This document shows, piece after piece, positions 56,430-64,000 of a DNA stretch of 64,000 nt. Where the stretch lies: contig JAFGUG010000045.1 in NCBI GenBank assembly GCA_016938655.1, positions 62,001-126,000 of the forward strand. The letters are read 5' to 3'. Positions within the stretch are counted from its first letter, which is position 1, and each line of letters begins with the position of its first letter. A model generated the notes under the pieces. The model saw only the letters and a list, made by a program, of their open reading frames with translations. It had not been told where the DNA came from and did no database searches. This DNA is from Thiotrichales bacterium. GTDB taxonomy: Bacteria; Pseudomonadota; Gammaproteobacteria; Thiomicrospirales; Thiomicrospiraceae. The position numbers and the translations under genes were made by a program.

Positions 56430-57332
56430 TTAATCGAAATGAATGGTACAGAAAACCACGTTGCCTTTTTCAGAGTAACGCAAGTTATCAAAACTGAGCT
56501 TGTTGGCCATCATAATCCCTCGACCATGATTGTCCATGGCGCGCTCAATTGAAAAATCCAGATAGGGTTGGCTATCAAAACCGTTACCCATATCGGTTAT
56601 GGTAATTAATAACGATTGGCCTTTTCGTTCAATTAAGACATCAACAAATCGGTCTTTGTAAGCGGTCATCTTCAGGCGTTTTTGTATTTCGGCCTGCAAT
56701 TGATCATGATGGATGAGCATGGTCTTTTCTTGATAGCCAATTTCTAAATTACCATGTTCGACGGCGTTGACCAGCAGTTCAAAGAGGCCGATGGCCACTT
56801 TTTGCGGTTTAGGAGTCAGGAAGGCGAGGATGTTTGATAGGTTTTTGGCCTGCTCAATCGTTTTGTAGGTAAAGTGCCCGCTTTTGAGTAGTTGCGCACT
56901 CTCAACTTGGTTATAGGTTTTGTTGATGATTTGCTGGTGATTGGTAAACCCTTTAACCGCGGCTTCAACAATCGACAGCAAGTGGGTTTTAGAAAACGGT
57001 TTGAGCAAATAATAGAATGCGCCGGATTGAATGCCTCGGTTAATGTCTTCATGGCTATCGGCCGAGGTTTGCAAAATAGCGGGCACCATTTCATAGCGCA
57101 CATCTGACTTTAGCTCTTGTAATAAGGTGATGCCATCCTTATTGGGCATTCGGTAGTCAAACAGATAAGCACTGAAATAATCATTTGGATGGCTTTGAAT
57201 GATGTCTAATGCTTGTACACCATCATTTGCTTGGATTAGTTGGTAGTCGGTTTCATCAAAATAGGCACTCAATAACGCCAAGCTAATTGGGTCGTCATCA
57301 ACCAGAAGTAAACGATGAATACGTTTCTGCAT
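56430..57332 (-). CDS. Response regulator with RsbW-like ATPase output domain
   Basis: A receiver domain (residues 1-125: LLLVDDDPIS, phospho-acceptor in YLFDYRMPNKDG, LLKPFSK) is joined to a GHKL ATPase of the anti-sigma/serine-kinase type (FELLVNAVEHGNLEIGY, DMGNGFDSQPY, NHGRGIMMANKLSFD). The N-box Asn and the G-box are present, so ATP binding is likely. The fusion implies phosphorylation control of an anti-sigma-type partner switch, but no partner STAS, PP2C or kinase gene is adjacent. The ATG at 57332 is chosen for its ribosome site (GGAGAGCCCC); upstream in-frame starts lack one. It has 300 residues. Confidence 0.88.
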   Translation of the reverse strand: MQKRIHRLLLVDDDPISLALLSAYFDETDYQLIQANDGVQALDIIQSHPNDYFSAYLFDYRMPNKDGITLLQELKSDVRYEMVPAILQTSADSHEDINRGIQSGAFYYLLKPFSKTHLLSIVEAAVKGFTNHQQIINKTYNQVESAQLLKSGHFTYKTIEQAKNLSNILAFLTPKPQKVAIGLFELLVNAVEHGNLEIGYQEKTMLIHHDQLQAEIQKRLKMTAYKDRFVDVLIERKGQSLLITITDMGNGFDSQPYLDFSIERAMDNHGRGIMMANKLSFDNLRYSEKGNVVFCTIHFD

Positions 57333-57578
57333 GGGGCTCTCCAAGGTGGTCATGATGAATGGGTTGGCCTTCAAGTCCAATTAGATAAAGGTAACGTCTG
57401 ATTATAAGTAATTAGTTGTATTTTTTGGGGTTAAATTACAAGAAAAATCCCTTTTTGTTATTAGATTTAAGATAGAAACTTCAATTAATTTGCATATTTA
57501 GTTTGCAAAACCGTGTAATTTTTTGCACCCTTTAAAAAAGGTTATGCAGACATTAAATTTTATTAGAGCTGGGAATAG

Positions 57579-60131
57579 ATGACAAATTTGGTAATAGTGG
57601 AGTCTCCTGCAAAGGCGAAGACCATAGAGAAATATCTGGGTAGTGGGTTTACTGTTCGTTCAAGTTACGGACATATTCGAGACATTCAGAAAAAAGGCAT
57701 GGGCATCGACTTAGAAAATGGATTTATTCCAAGTTATGAAATTTCAGCTGACAAACGCAAGAATGTCACCGAGCTGCGAAAGCTCGCCAAGGCCTCTGAA
57801 ACGGTCTGGCTCGCAACCGATGAGGACCGCGAAGGGGAAGCCATTGCTTGGCACTTAGCGGAAGCCTTAAAGTTAGACATTAATGAAACCAAACGCATTG
57901 TGTTTCATGAAATTACCAAACCCGCTATTCAAAAAGCGATTGCCGAACCACGCAGAGTGGATATGGATTTGGTTGAAGCGCAACAAGCCCGCCGTATTCT
58001 TGACCGTATTGTGGGCTTTGAGCTGTCACCTATTTTGTGGAAAAAAATTCGCACAGGCCTGTCAGCAGGTCGCGTTCAATCGGTGGCGGTACGATTAATT
58101 GTTGAGCGTGAGCGCGAAGTTGAAAGTTTCGAATCTACGTCGGTGTTTCGAGTACAAGGCACGCTTAATTTACTGGATGAAAGCGGCAAAGAAGTCGGCG
58201 TGTTAGACGTTAAACGTACCGCGGCATTTGATTCTGAAGCCGAGGCCTCAACGTTTTTGGAAGCTGTATCAAAAGCCAATTTAAGTGTGTTGTCTTTAGA
58301 AGAGAAGCCGGCAAAACGTTCACCAAAAGCACCGTTTACCACCTCCACGCTCCAGCAAGAAGCGTCCTCTAAATTAGGTTTCTCGGTAAAACAAACCATG
58401 ATGGTTGCACAACGCTTATATGAGTCTGGAAAGATTACTTATATGCGTACCGACTCGGTGAATTTGTCTGAACTGGCGATTGAACAAGCCAAAGAGGTCA
58501 TTACCGCTGACTTTGGTTCAAAGTACTCAAACCCAAAACGTTACAAAACCAAAAATGCCGATGCGCAAGAGGCGCACGAAGCGATTCGCCCGACTGATTT
58601 CAATATGAAAACAGTGGACGGTGAACGCAACGAACAGCGTTTATATCAACTTATTTGGCGCAGAACCATGGCTTCGCAGATGAGCGATGCACAATTAAAG
58701 CGGACGACTGTGGATATCGGCATCGACCTGTTACCGGGTGATAAATTCACGGCTAAAGGCGAAGTCATTGTGTTTGACGGTTTCTTAAAAGCCTACGATT
58801 TAGACGACAAAAACGAAGACGGCTTGTTGCCTCCAATGAAAGTTGGGCAAGCTTTGAGTGTCGCAGAAATTGTCGGGCGTGAGAGCTTTAGTCGTGCACC
58901 AGCGCGTTATAACGAAGCCAGCTTGGTGCGTACCCTAGAGGAGATGGGGATTGGCCGTCCATCGACCTATGCACCCACCATTGATACTGTTCAGCAGCGT
59001 GGTTACGTGGTGAAAGAGGATCGTGAAGGTAAAGAACGTCAGTATCGCCAAATTACTTTAAATGCCCAAGAAATGGTGGCAGAAACGCTGACAGAGATGG
59101 CGGGTACGGAGAAGAATAAACTGTTTCCAACCGACATTGCCGGCATCGTCAATGACTTTTTAGTAAAGCATTTTGGTGAGGTATTAGATTTTCAATTCAC
59201 CGCTAAAGTGGAAGATAAGTTTGACACGATTGCGAAAGGCAATATTCAGTGGCAAGTGATGTTAGAAGAGTTTTACTCGCAATTTCATCCCAAGGTGGTT
59301 GCCGCTGAAGATGTGTCTCGCGAAGAGGCTGGCCAAGCACGTTTATTGGGGGCGCACCCTAAAAATGGCAAGCCAATGTTTGTTAAGATCGGTCGTTTTG
59401 GTCCTTATGTTCAATTGGGTGACGGTGAGAATGACGAAAAGCCAACCTTTGCCAGTTTAATGCCGGGTCAAAAGATGGATCTACTTACCTTAGACCAAGC
59501 ATTAGAACTGTTTAAATTGCCACGTGAAGTCGGTGAAATGCCTGAAGCCTATCATGCAAAAGCGGTTGATGGTTCGGAGTTTGGTGTTGAGAAAGGGCAA
59601 AAAATTATTGCCAAACAAGGACCGTTTGGTCCTTACTTAGAGTACGGCGAGAAGATGTATGCGCCGATTAAAGGTTATGACCCACTTAGCATTGAGTTAG
59701 AAGATGCCATTATTTTAATTGAAGCTAAAATTCAGGCGGATGCCGATAAAATTGTCAGAACCTTCCCGGGGACGGATGTCAAAATCTTAAAAGGACGTTG
59801 GGGACCCTATATTACCGATGTCACCACCAAGAAAAATGCCAAGATTGCGAAAGATGAAGATCCGTTAGCTTTGTCATTTGAAGAGTGTGAAAAACGGTTA
59901 GAAGAAGCGCCTGAGCCTAAAAAACGTGGGCGTGCGGCGACCAAAAAAGCACCTGCTAAGACAGCGGTAGCTAAAAAGCCCGCTGCCAAGAAGGCGCCAG
60001 TTAAGAAGCCAGCGGTAAAAAAGACACCGGCAAAAAAACCGGCCGCTAGGAAAGCACCGGCTAAAAAGCCAGCCACCAAAAAGACGGTTGCTAAAAAAAC
60101 AGCTTCAAAGCCAACTTCACCTGAAGAGTAA
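57579..60131 (+). CDS. topA: DNA topoisomerase I with H1-like basic tail
   Basis: Type IA topoisomerase that relaxes negative supercoils. TOPRIM motifs (IVESPAKAKTIEKYLG, TDEDREGEAIAWHL) and the catalytic Tyr in KITYMRTDSVNLS near residue 288 are intact. In place of the Cys4 zinc fingers usual in gammaproteobacterial TopA it has basic repeats (FVKIGRFGPYVQLGDG, AKQGPFGPYLEYGE, LKGRWGPYITDV), and the last 60 residues are Lys/Ala/Pro repeats (KKAPAKKPAAKK-like) resembling histone H1. Length 850. A palindrome ACAGGCCTGT (58053-58062) encodes RTGLSAGR. Confidence 0.95.
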   Translation: MTNLVIVESPAKAKTIEKYLGSGFTVRSSYGHIRDIQKKGMGIDLENGFIPSYEISADKRKNVTELRKLAKASETVWLATDEDREGEAIAWHLAEALKLDINETKRIVFHEITKPAIQKAIAEPRRVDMDLVEAQQARRILDRIVGFELSPILWKKIRTGLSAGRVQSVAVRLIVEREREVESFESTSVFRVQGTLNLLDESGKEVGVLDVKRTAAFDSEAEASTFLEAVSKANLSVLSLEEKPAKRSPKAPFTTSTLQQEASSKLGFSVKQTMMVAQRLYESGKITYMRTDSVNLSELAIEQAKEVITADFGSKYSNPKRYKTKNADAQEAHEAIRPTDFNMKTVDGERNEQRLYQLIWRRTMASQMSDAQLKRTTVDIGIDLLPGDKFTAKGEVIVFDGFLKAYDLDDKNEDGLLPPMKVGQALSVAEIVGRESFSRAPARYNEASLVRTLEEMGIGRPSTYAPTIDTVQQRGYVVKEDREGKERQYRQITLNAQEMVAETLTEMAGTEKNKLFPTDIAGIVNDFLVKHFGEVLDFQFTAKVEDKFDTIAKGNIQWQVMLEEFYSQFHPKVVAAEDVSREEAGQARLLGAHPKNGKPMFVKIGRFGPYVQLGDGENDEKPTFASLMPGQKMDLLTLDQALELFKLPREVGEMPEAYHAKAVDGSEFGVEKGQKIIAKQGPFGPYLEYGEKMYAPIKGYDPLSIELEDAIILIEAKIQADADKIVRTFPGTDVKILKGRWGPYITDVTTKKNAKIAKDEDPLALSFEECEKRLEEAPEPKKRGRAATKKAPAKTAVAKKPAAKKAPVKKPAVKKTPAKKPAARKAPAKKPATKKTVAKKTASKPTSPEE

Positions 60132-60185
60132 ACGCGCTTAAGCGCATTAAGTTAGCTACTTTTCTAAAACCAAGTAGCCCTTTTC

Positions 60186-60215
60186 TTGAAAGTCAGCAGG
60201 CCTGCTGATTTTCAA
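60186..60215. repeat. Extended iterated palindrome after topA
   Basis: The perfect core (60195-60206) is flanked by TTGAAAGTC and GATTTTCAA, giving a 30-bp inverted repeat with one G-T position. It precedes a separate strong terminator by 18 bp. Confidence 0.9.
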
Positions 60216-60232
60216 AATGGCCCGACGCTTAA

Positions 60233-60266
60233 AGCCAGATACACACGGTTGTATCTGGCTTTTTTT
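60233..60266 (+). terminator. Rho-independent terminator after topA
   Basis: AGCCAGATACA pairs perfectly with TGTATCTGGCT around CACGGT and runs into seven T residues. Confidence 0.92.
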
Positions 60267-60308
60267 GTTTCGACTTACCTAGGCTAGAACGGTAAAAGAG
60301 TGAGTGTG

Positions 60309-61865
60309 TTAGGCAGCAACACTCTGTTTGGTTGCCTTTTGTTGGCTGGAAACGTAAAAGCAAAACTGCCCTTTTCCTGCATTTTTTGCTGCATACATGG
60401 CGGTGTCGGCGGCTTTTAGGAGGGTGTACCGGTCGTTTGCTTGCAGTGGAAACTGAGCGATGCCAATACTCGAACTGATTTCAATGGCATGATGATTTAT
60501 CTCAAAGGGGGTCGCCAGTTGCTTGGTGATTTGTTGGGCTAATTCGTGCGCTTGGTTCTCATCCGCCGATTGTGGGTAGTAAAGCACAAACTCGTCACCA
60601 CCGACTCTGGCAAGTAAGGCTTCTTCACCTAACAGTGCGCGGATTCTCTGCCCCACCGCGTGCAGCAGTAAATCACCGGTATCGTGCCCTAGCGTGTCAT
60701 TGACGGATTTGAAGTTATCTAAATCCAGAAACATTAAGGTAATGGAATGACCGCTTTTGAGGCTTTTTTCCAGGGAGTGGTAGAGGCGGTGTCGGTTTGC
60801 TAACCCCGTGACACTGTCGACATTTGCTAAATTATCTAATGCGGCCTGTGTTTGTTTTAGATCGGTTATATCGGTGTGAATAAAGCTGTAGTGCAGGCTT
60901 TGCGTGGTTTCGTGAAAGATTTTTTGCAGGCTGACTCGGCTGGCTTGTCTAAGTTCTCCTTGCGCATTATTTAAGCTCAACTCTCCACGCCAACGCCCCT
61001 CTTGGTGTAATGCGGTCAGTATCTCGCTATCTGGGATAGATTGCAGGCTTGTGAGTAGACTTGGTAGGTTGGTTATTTGCGTTGGCGTCGAAAGTTGATT
61101 GAGTGTGGCTTTTAAACCTTCATTGCAACGCGTTATGTTCATATTTGAATCAAAGATGGCAATGCCCTCTGAAGCGTGTTCAATAATGGTGGCATCGACT
61201 TCTAATTCGGCCTCAATCCATTTTTGTTCGCTCACATCGAGGCGAATCGCACACAGTTTATCTATCTCACCGCTGTCCGTATAAAACACTTGCCCTTTAT
61301 CGTGTACCCAAAGATAACGGCCATCTTCGTGCAGAATGCGATGTGTGCATTCAAAAAACGGCTGTTCGCCGCCTAATATTTTAAAAAAGGTCTGTTGCAC
61401 CGCCTCTTTATCTTTAGGGTGGATACGGTTTTGTAAATCGTGCAGATTGCCTAATGGAGCGTCACTGGGTAAGCCAACCATTTTTTTCCACTGAGCCGAG
61501 AACTGCGCAGTATTGTTTTTAATGTGCCACTCCCAGTAAGCAAATTGTTCATTGCCCATTAAGGTTTGTATTTGATGGGTCTCTTTTTGGTGCTGTTGCT
61601 TTAGCTGCTTGATGGTTTGTTTATAACTTTGAGCCTGATGTTGAAGGATGCTATCGGAGCGTTGGTTGCGAAAAGCCGTGAATAGCGATAGCCCAGCCAA
61701 GCTAAGCAGTGTCATCATCATGAGTTGTTCAGCGTTGATGATAGGGCTGCCGAACGATGCTAAGAGGGATTGCAGACTTTGAGGATTCCAAAGAGTGCTG
61801 GCAACGATTAACCAGAGAATGATTAGCACAAAGGGTTTGGTTAGGATAAAAAGAGAAGGGTTCAT
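60309..61865 (-). CDS. Membrane-bound PAS-GGDEF diguanylate cyclase
   Basis: Likely makes cyclic di-GMP. Two N-terminal helices (residues about 8-24 and 42-58) are followed by a coiled-coil-like Gln-rich stretch, two PAS regions (YWEWHIKNNTAQFSAQW near residue 107 and a second near residue 230), and a GGDEF domain with LARVGGDEFVLYYPQ near residue 425, where the active GGDEF is intact. No EAL domain follows. The ATG at 61865 (MNPSLFILTKPF, 518 residues) is preferred; the frame is open to 62009 but the added part is not membrane-topology-consistent. Confidence 0.9.
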   Translation of the reverse strand: MNPSLFILTKPFVLIILWLIVASTLWNPQSLQSLLASFGSPIINAEQLMMMTLLSLAGLSLFTAFRNQRSDSILQHQAQSYKQTIKQLKQQHQKETHQIQTLMGNEQFAYWEWHIKNNTAQFSAQWKKMVGLPSDAPLGNLHDLQNRIHPKDKEAVQQTFFKILGGEQPFFECTHRILHEDGRYLWVHDKGQVFYTDSGEIDKLCAIRLDVSEQKWIEAELEVDATIIEHASEGIAIFDSNMNITRCNEGLKATLNQLSTPTQITNLPSLLTSLQSIPDSEILTALHQEGRWRGELSLNNAQGELRQASRVSLQKIFHETTQSLHYSFIHTDITDLKQTQAALDNLANVDSVTGLANRHRLYHSLEKSLKSGHSITLMFLDLDNFKSVNDTLGHDTGDLLLHAVGQRIRALLGEEALLARVGGDEFVLYYPQSADENQAHELAQQITKQLATPFEINHHAIEISSSIGIAQFPLQANDRYTLLKAADTAMYAAKNAGKGQFCFYVSSQQKATKQSVAA

Positions 61866-62256
61866 TGGGATCAAATTAAGTATTAAAACGAACCTAATTA
61901 TAGCGTCACATTTTTTGAAAACTAATGGATTAAAACTAGCCGTGCATAAGAAAAACTTGGGATAAACACCGCAGATGACGCCTCCTATTTTTGCTGAATT
62001 TAATGACATGACTGATTTTCAAATGCTACGTCCAGTCATTGAATCATGCTCTGGTGCTTAGCCTCTTTTGTTCGCGGTTTTAGCAGGCCTGCTGACTTTG
62101 AATACGTTAAAATCCTAAAAAAACTCATAACAGACGAATCCATTTTCCATCTGCTGCGGTATTTTAGTAAAATACTCGTTTTACTTTTTCGGCTTAACTT
62201 GATCCGAGTGAGCCTGGTATCGTTTTTTCGATGTCACTGATTTAAGAGAGAACCCC
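61866..62256. other. 390-bp divergent intergenic region between the GGDEF gene and argS
   Basis: Should hold the leftward promoter of the GGDEF gene and the rightward argS promoter. It contains one perfect iterated palindrome (62082-62093) and short AT-rich tracts. No other gene or clear operator was found. Confidence 0.6.
62082..62093. repeat. Iterated palindrome upstream of argS
   Basis: Perfect AGCAGGCCTGCT with right flank GACTTTGA, the extended form; 164 bp before the argS start. Confidence 0.9.
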
Positions 62257-64000
62257 ATGAAGCAACAAGTTGTGCACATTTTGACCCACGTCGTTCAGCA
62301 GTTAAAAACGCAAGGTGTCTTACCAGAAGACGCTAATCCGCGTATTAATGTTGAAAATACCCGTGATAAGTCACATGGCGACTTAGCAACTAACCTAGCT
62401 ATGATGACAACAAAATTGGCAGGTATTCCACCCCGCGCTTTGGCTGAGAAAATTGTGGACATTATTGAGCGCATGGAAGACCGCGGTGCGCTTGAGAAAG
62501 TTGAAATTGCCGGCCCAGGGTTTATTAACTTCTTTATGAAAGATGACGCAAAATTTGCCATTGTTGAGCAAGTGTTTGCCCAAGTCGAAAACTTTGGACG
62601 CTGTAATGTGGGGCAGGGTAAGTCGGTGATGGTGGAGTTTGTGTCTGCTAACCCAACCGGCCCTTTGCATGTTGGTCATGGTCGAGGTGCCGCTTATGGC
62701 GCCAGCGTTGCTAACTTATTGGCAGAAGCCGGCTTTAATGTGGCGCGTGAATACTATGTTAACGACGCGGGTCGCCAGATGGATATTTTGGCGACCTCAG
62801 TCTGGCTTCGCTACCTAGCAATTTGCGGTGAAGCATTTACCTTTCCAAGCAATGGCTACAAAGGCGAGTACGTTTTTGAAATCAGCGAACAGCTAAAAGC
62901 AGAATTTGGTGAAACCTTAAAGAAACCGGTTTTTGAAGTGTTTGCCGGTGTGCATGCGGATGAAGGTGAGCCAGAAGGCGACAAAGAGAAGCACATAGAC
63001 GATTTGATTATAAAAGCGAAAAACTTGCTGGGTACACAGCACTATGACTTGGTTTTTAATGCGGCTCTAAATTCGATTTTAAGTGATATTAAAGCCGACT
63101 TAGCTGGGTTTAATGTGACCTTTGATAACTGGTTTTCAGAGCGTTCACTTATGGAGTCCGGTGTGATTGATGCCGCGCTTGAGAAGTTACAGCAAGCGGG
63201 TAAGATTTATGAAAAAAATGGTGCGCTTTGGTTCCGTTCAACCGAATACGGTGATGAAAAAGATCGTGTTGTTGTAAGAGATAATGGCGTTAAAACCTAT
63301 TTTGCCTCTGATATTGCTTACCACTTTAACAAGTTAGAGCGTGGCTTTGATGTTTTGATTGATGTGTGGGGCTCCGATCATCACGGTTATGTGCCACGTG
63401 TACGTGCCGCTATGGAAGCCATGGGGACGAACCCCGATGCATTAGAAGTGCTGTTAGTACAATTTGCCGTGTTGTATCGTGGGGGCGAAAAACTCGCTAT
63501 GTCGACCCGTAGTGGTCAGTTTGTGACCCTACGTGAGTTGCGTGAAGAGGTAGGGGTGGATGCCGCTCGATTCTTCTATGTTCAGCGTAAGTCAGAACAG
63601 CATATGGACTTTGATTTGGATTTGGCTAAATCGCAATCAAACGAAAACCCTGTGTACTACATTCAATATGCGCATGCGCGTATTGCTGGCGTCATTCAGC
63701 AGGCCGCAGATAAAGGCTACATGGTGGATACTCAAGCAGGATTGGCGGCATTAGATAAGTTGGAGTTGGAGCAAGAGACGGATTTGGCGGTGTTATTAGC
63801 CAAATACCCAGAGATGATCGCGCGTGCGGCGGTGGCTTATGAGCCACATCAAATTGCGTATTATCTTAAAGACTTGGCTCAAGGGTTGCATACTTACTAT
63901 AACGCTTGCCACTTTGTGGTGGAAGATGATGCGATTCGTAATGCTCGCTTAACGCTTGTTTTGGCGGTTCAGCAAGTCATTAAGAATGGTTTAGCCATAT
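62257..64000 (+). CDS. argS: Arginyl-tRNA synthetase, N-terminal part (runs off right edge)
   Basis: Class I synthetase. The start MKQQVVHILTHVVQQLKTQG is followed by the ArgS additional domain 1, the HIGH-type motif SANPTGPLHVGHGRGAAYG near residue 132 and the downstream segment GGEKLAMSTRSGQFVTL near residue 410, equivalent to KMSKS. About 581 codons lie in the window with no stop. AGAGAG stands 7 bases before the ATG at 62257. Confidence 0.96.
   Translation, partial: MKQQVVHILTHVVQQLKTQGVLPEDANPRINVENTRDKSHGDLATNLAMMTTKLAGIPPRALAEKIVDIIERMEDRGALEKVEIAGPGFINFFMKDDAKFAIVEQVFAQVENFGRCNVGQGKSVMVEFVSANPTGPLHVGHGRGAAYGASVANLLAEAGFNVAREYYVNDAGRQMDILATSVWLRYLAICGEAFTFPSNGYKGEYVFEISEQLKAEFGETLKKPVFEVFAGVHADEGEPEGDKEKHIDDLIIKAKNLLGTQHYDLVFNAALNSILSDIKADLAGFNVTFDNWFSERSLMESGVIDAALEKLQQAGKIYEKNGALWFRSTEYGDEKDRVVVRDNGVKTYFASDIAYHFNKLERGFDVLIDVWGSDHHGYVPRVRAAMEAMGTNPDALEVLLVQFAVLYRGGEKLAMSTRSGQFVTLRELREEVGVDAARFFYVQRKSEQHMDFDLDLAKSQSNENPVYYIQYAHARIAGVIQQAADKGYMVDTQAGLAALDKLELEQETDLAVLLAKYPEMIARAAVAYEPHQIAYYLKDLAQGLHTYYNACHFVVEDDAIRNARLTLVLAVQQVIKNGLAI

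Noticed and set aside
59807-60079. Hydrophobic 90-codon frame opposite the topA tail
   Set aside because: It is the mirror of the Lys/Ala/Pro codon repeats (reading as Ala/Gly/Phe repeats) and has no independent support.
614-62093. Palindrome copies as ends of insertion sequences or miniature transposons
   Set aside because: Copies are single, lie within conserved codons without disrupting genes, and show no paired spacing, internal sequence or target duplications.
62010-62240. 64-codon frame upstream of argS (62046-62240)
   Set aside because: No ribosome site, runs through the iterated palindrome, and has no domain or membrane pattern beyond chance.
1-64000. CRISPR array, tRNA or rRNA genes
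   Set aside because: No regularly spaced direct repeats and no cloverleaf or rRNA-like stretches were seen on either strand.

Overview
The window reads as a moderately AT-rich, gene-dense gammaproteobacterial chromosome segment. The gene set (a complete cbb3 oxidase operon as the only terminal oxidase here, cobalamin-dependent MetH, YeeE/YedE and TauE/SafE-type sulfur-compound transporters, NtrY/NtrX beside TrkA/TrkH, and the def-fmt-rsmB cluster) fits a sulfur-oxidising, microaerophilic relative of the Thiomicrospira / Thiomicrorhabdus / Hydrogenovibrio group. This placement is inference from protein content, not from a marker-gene comparison. No rRNA, tRNA, CRISPR array, prophage or insertion sequence was seen.

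Layout. 0-6 kb: bioB-bioF (minus; bioF runs off the left edge), comF, a CDF metal exporter, a zinc peptidase and a DUF255 thioredoxin-like protein. 6-12 kb (minus): one long array hisB-hisH-hisA-hisF-hisE-hinT-tatA-tatB-tatC. 12-21 kb (plus): ccoNOQP, a previously uncalled 48-residue membrane protein with its own FNR-type site and terminator, then the assembly genes ccoG, ccoH, ccoI, ccoS. 21-29 kb (mostly minus): two membrane proteins of unknown function, dtd, a proline iminopeptidase, typA, a YeeE/YedE pair, a DUF808 protein and a PEP-CTERM protein. 29-33 kb: metH. 33-45 kb: an outer-membrane protein, trmA, a TSUP permease, a MOSC protein, an unknown ten-helix membrane protein, a secreted beta-propeller-like protein, ttcA, an LpxL-type acyltransferase, two DMT permeases, a secreted unknown and a methyltransferase. 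45-55 kb (minus): def-fmt-rsmB-DUF4390-ntrY-ntrX and trkA-trkH. 55-64 kb: dprA, a receiver/RsbW-like regulator, topA, a PAS-GGDEF protein and the start of argS.

The most striking feature is not a gene. The 8-mer CAGGCCTG, core of the 12-bp palindrome AGCAGGCCTGCT, occurs 27 times by my reading, against an expectation of less than one. Twenty copies lie in coding sequence, mostly read as Ala-Gly-Leu, and seven are intergenic, where most sit in a longer palindrome flanked by AAAGTN and NACTTT. None occurs between about 6.1 and 20.0 kb, the his/tat/cco block. Two competence-linked genes (comF, dprA) are in the window, so an uptake or chromosome-marking role is one testable idea.

Other notable points: a 27-bp near-exact copy of the metH 3' end lies on the far side of the PEP-CTERM gene, as if a cassette had entered the end of metH; the NtrX-like regulator has lost the Walker B acidic pair and the GAFTGA loop; TopA has no zinc fingers but a histone H1-like tail; and FNR-type sites are placed differently at ccoN (upstream) and at the small membrane gene (over its probable -10).
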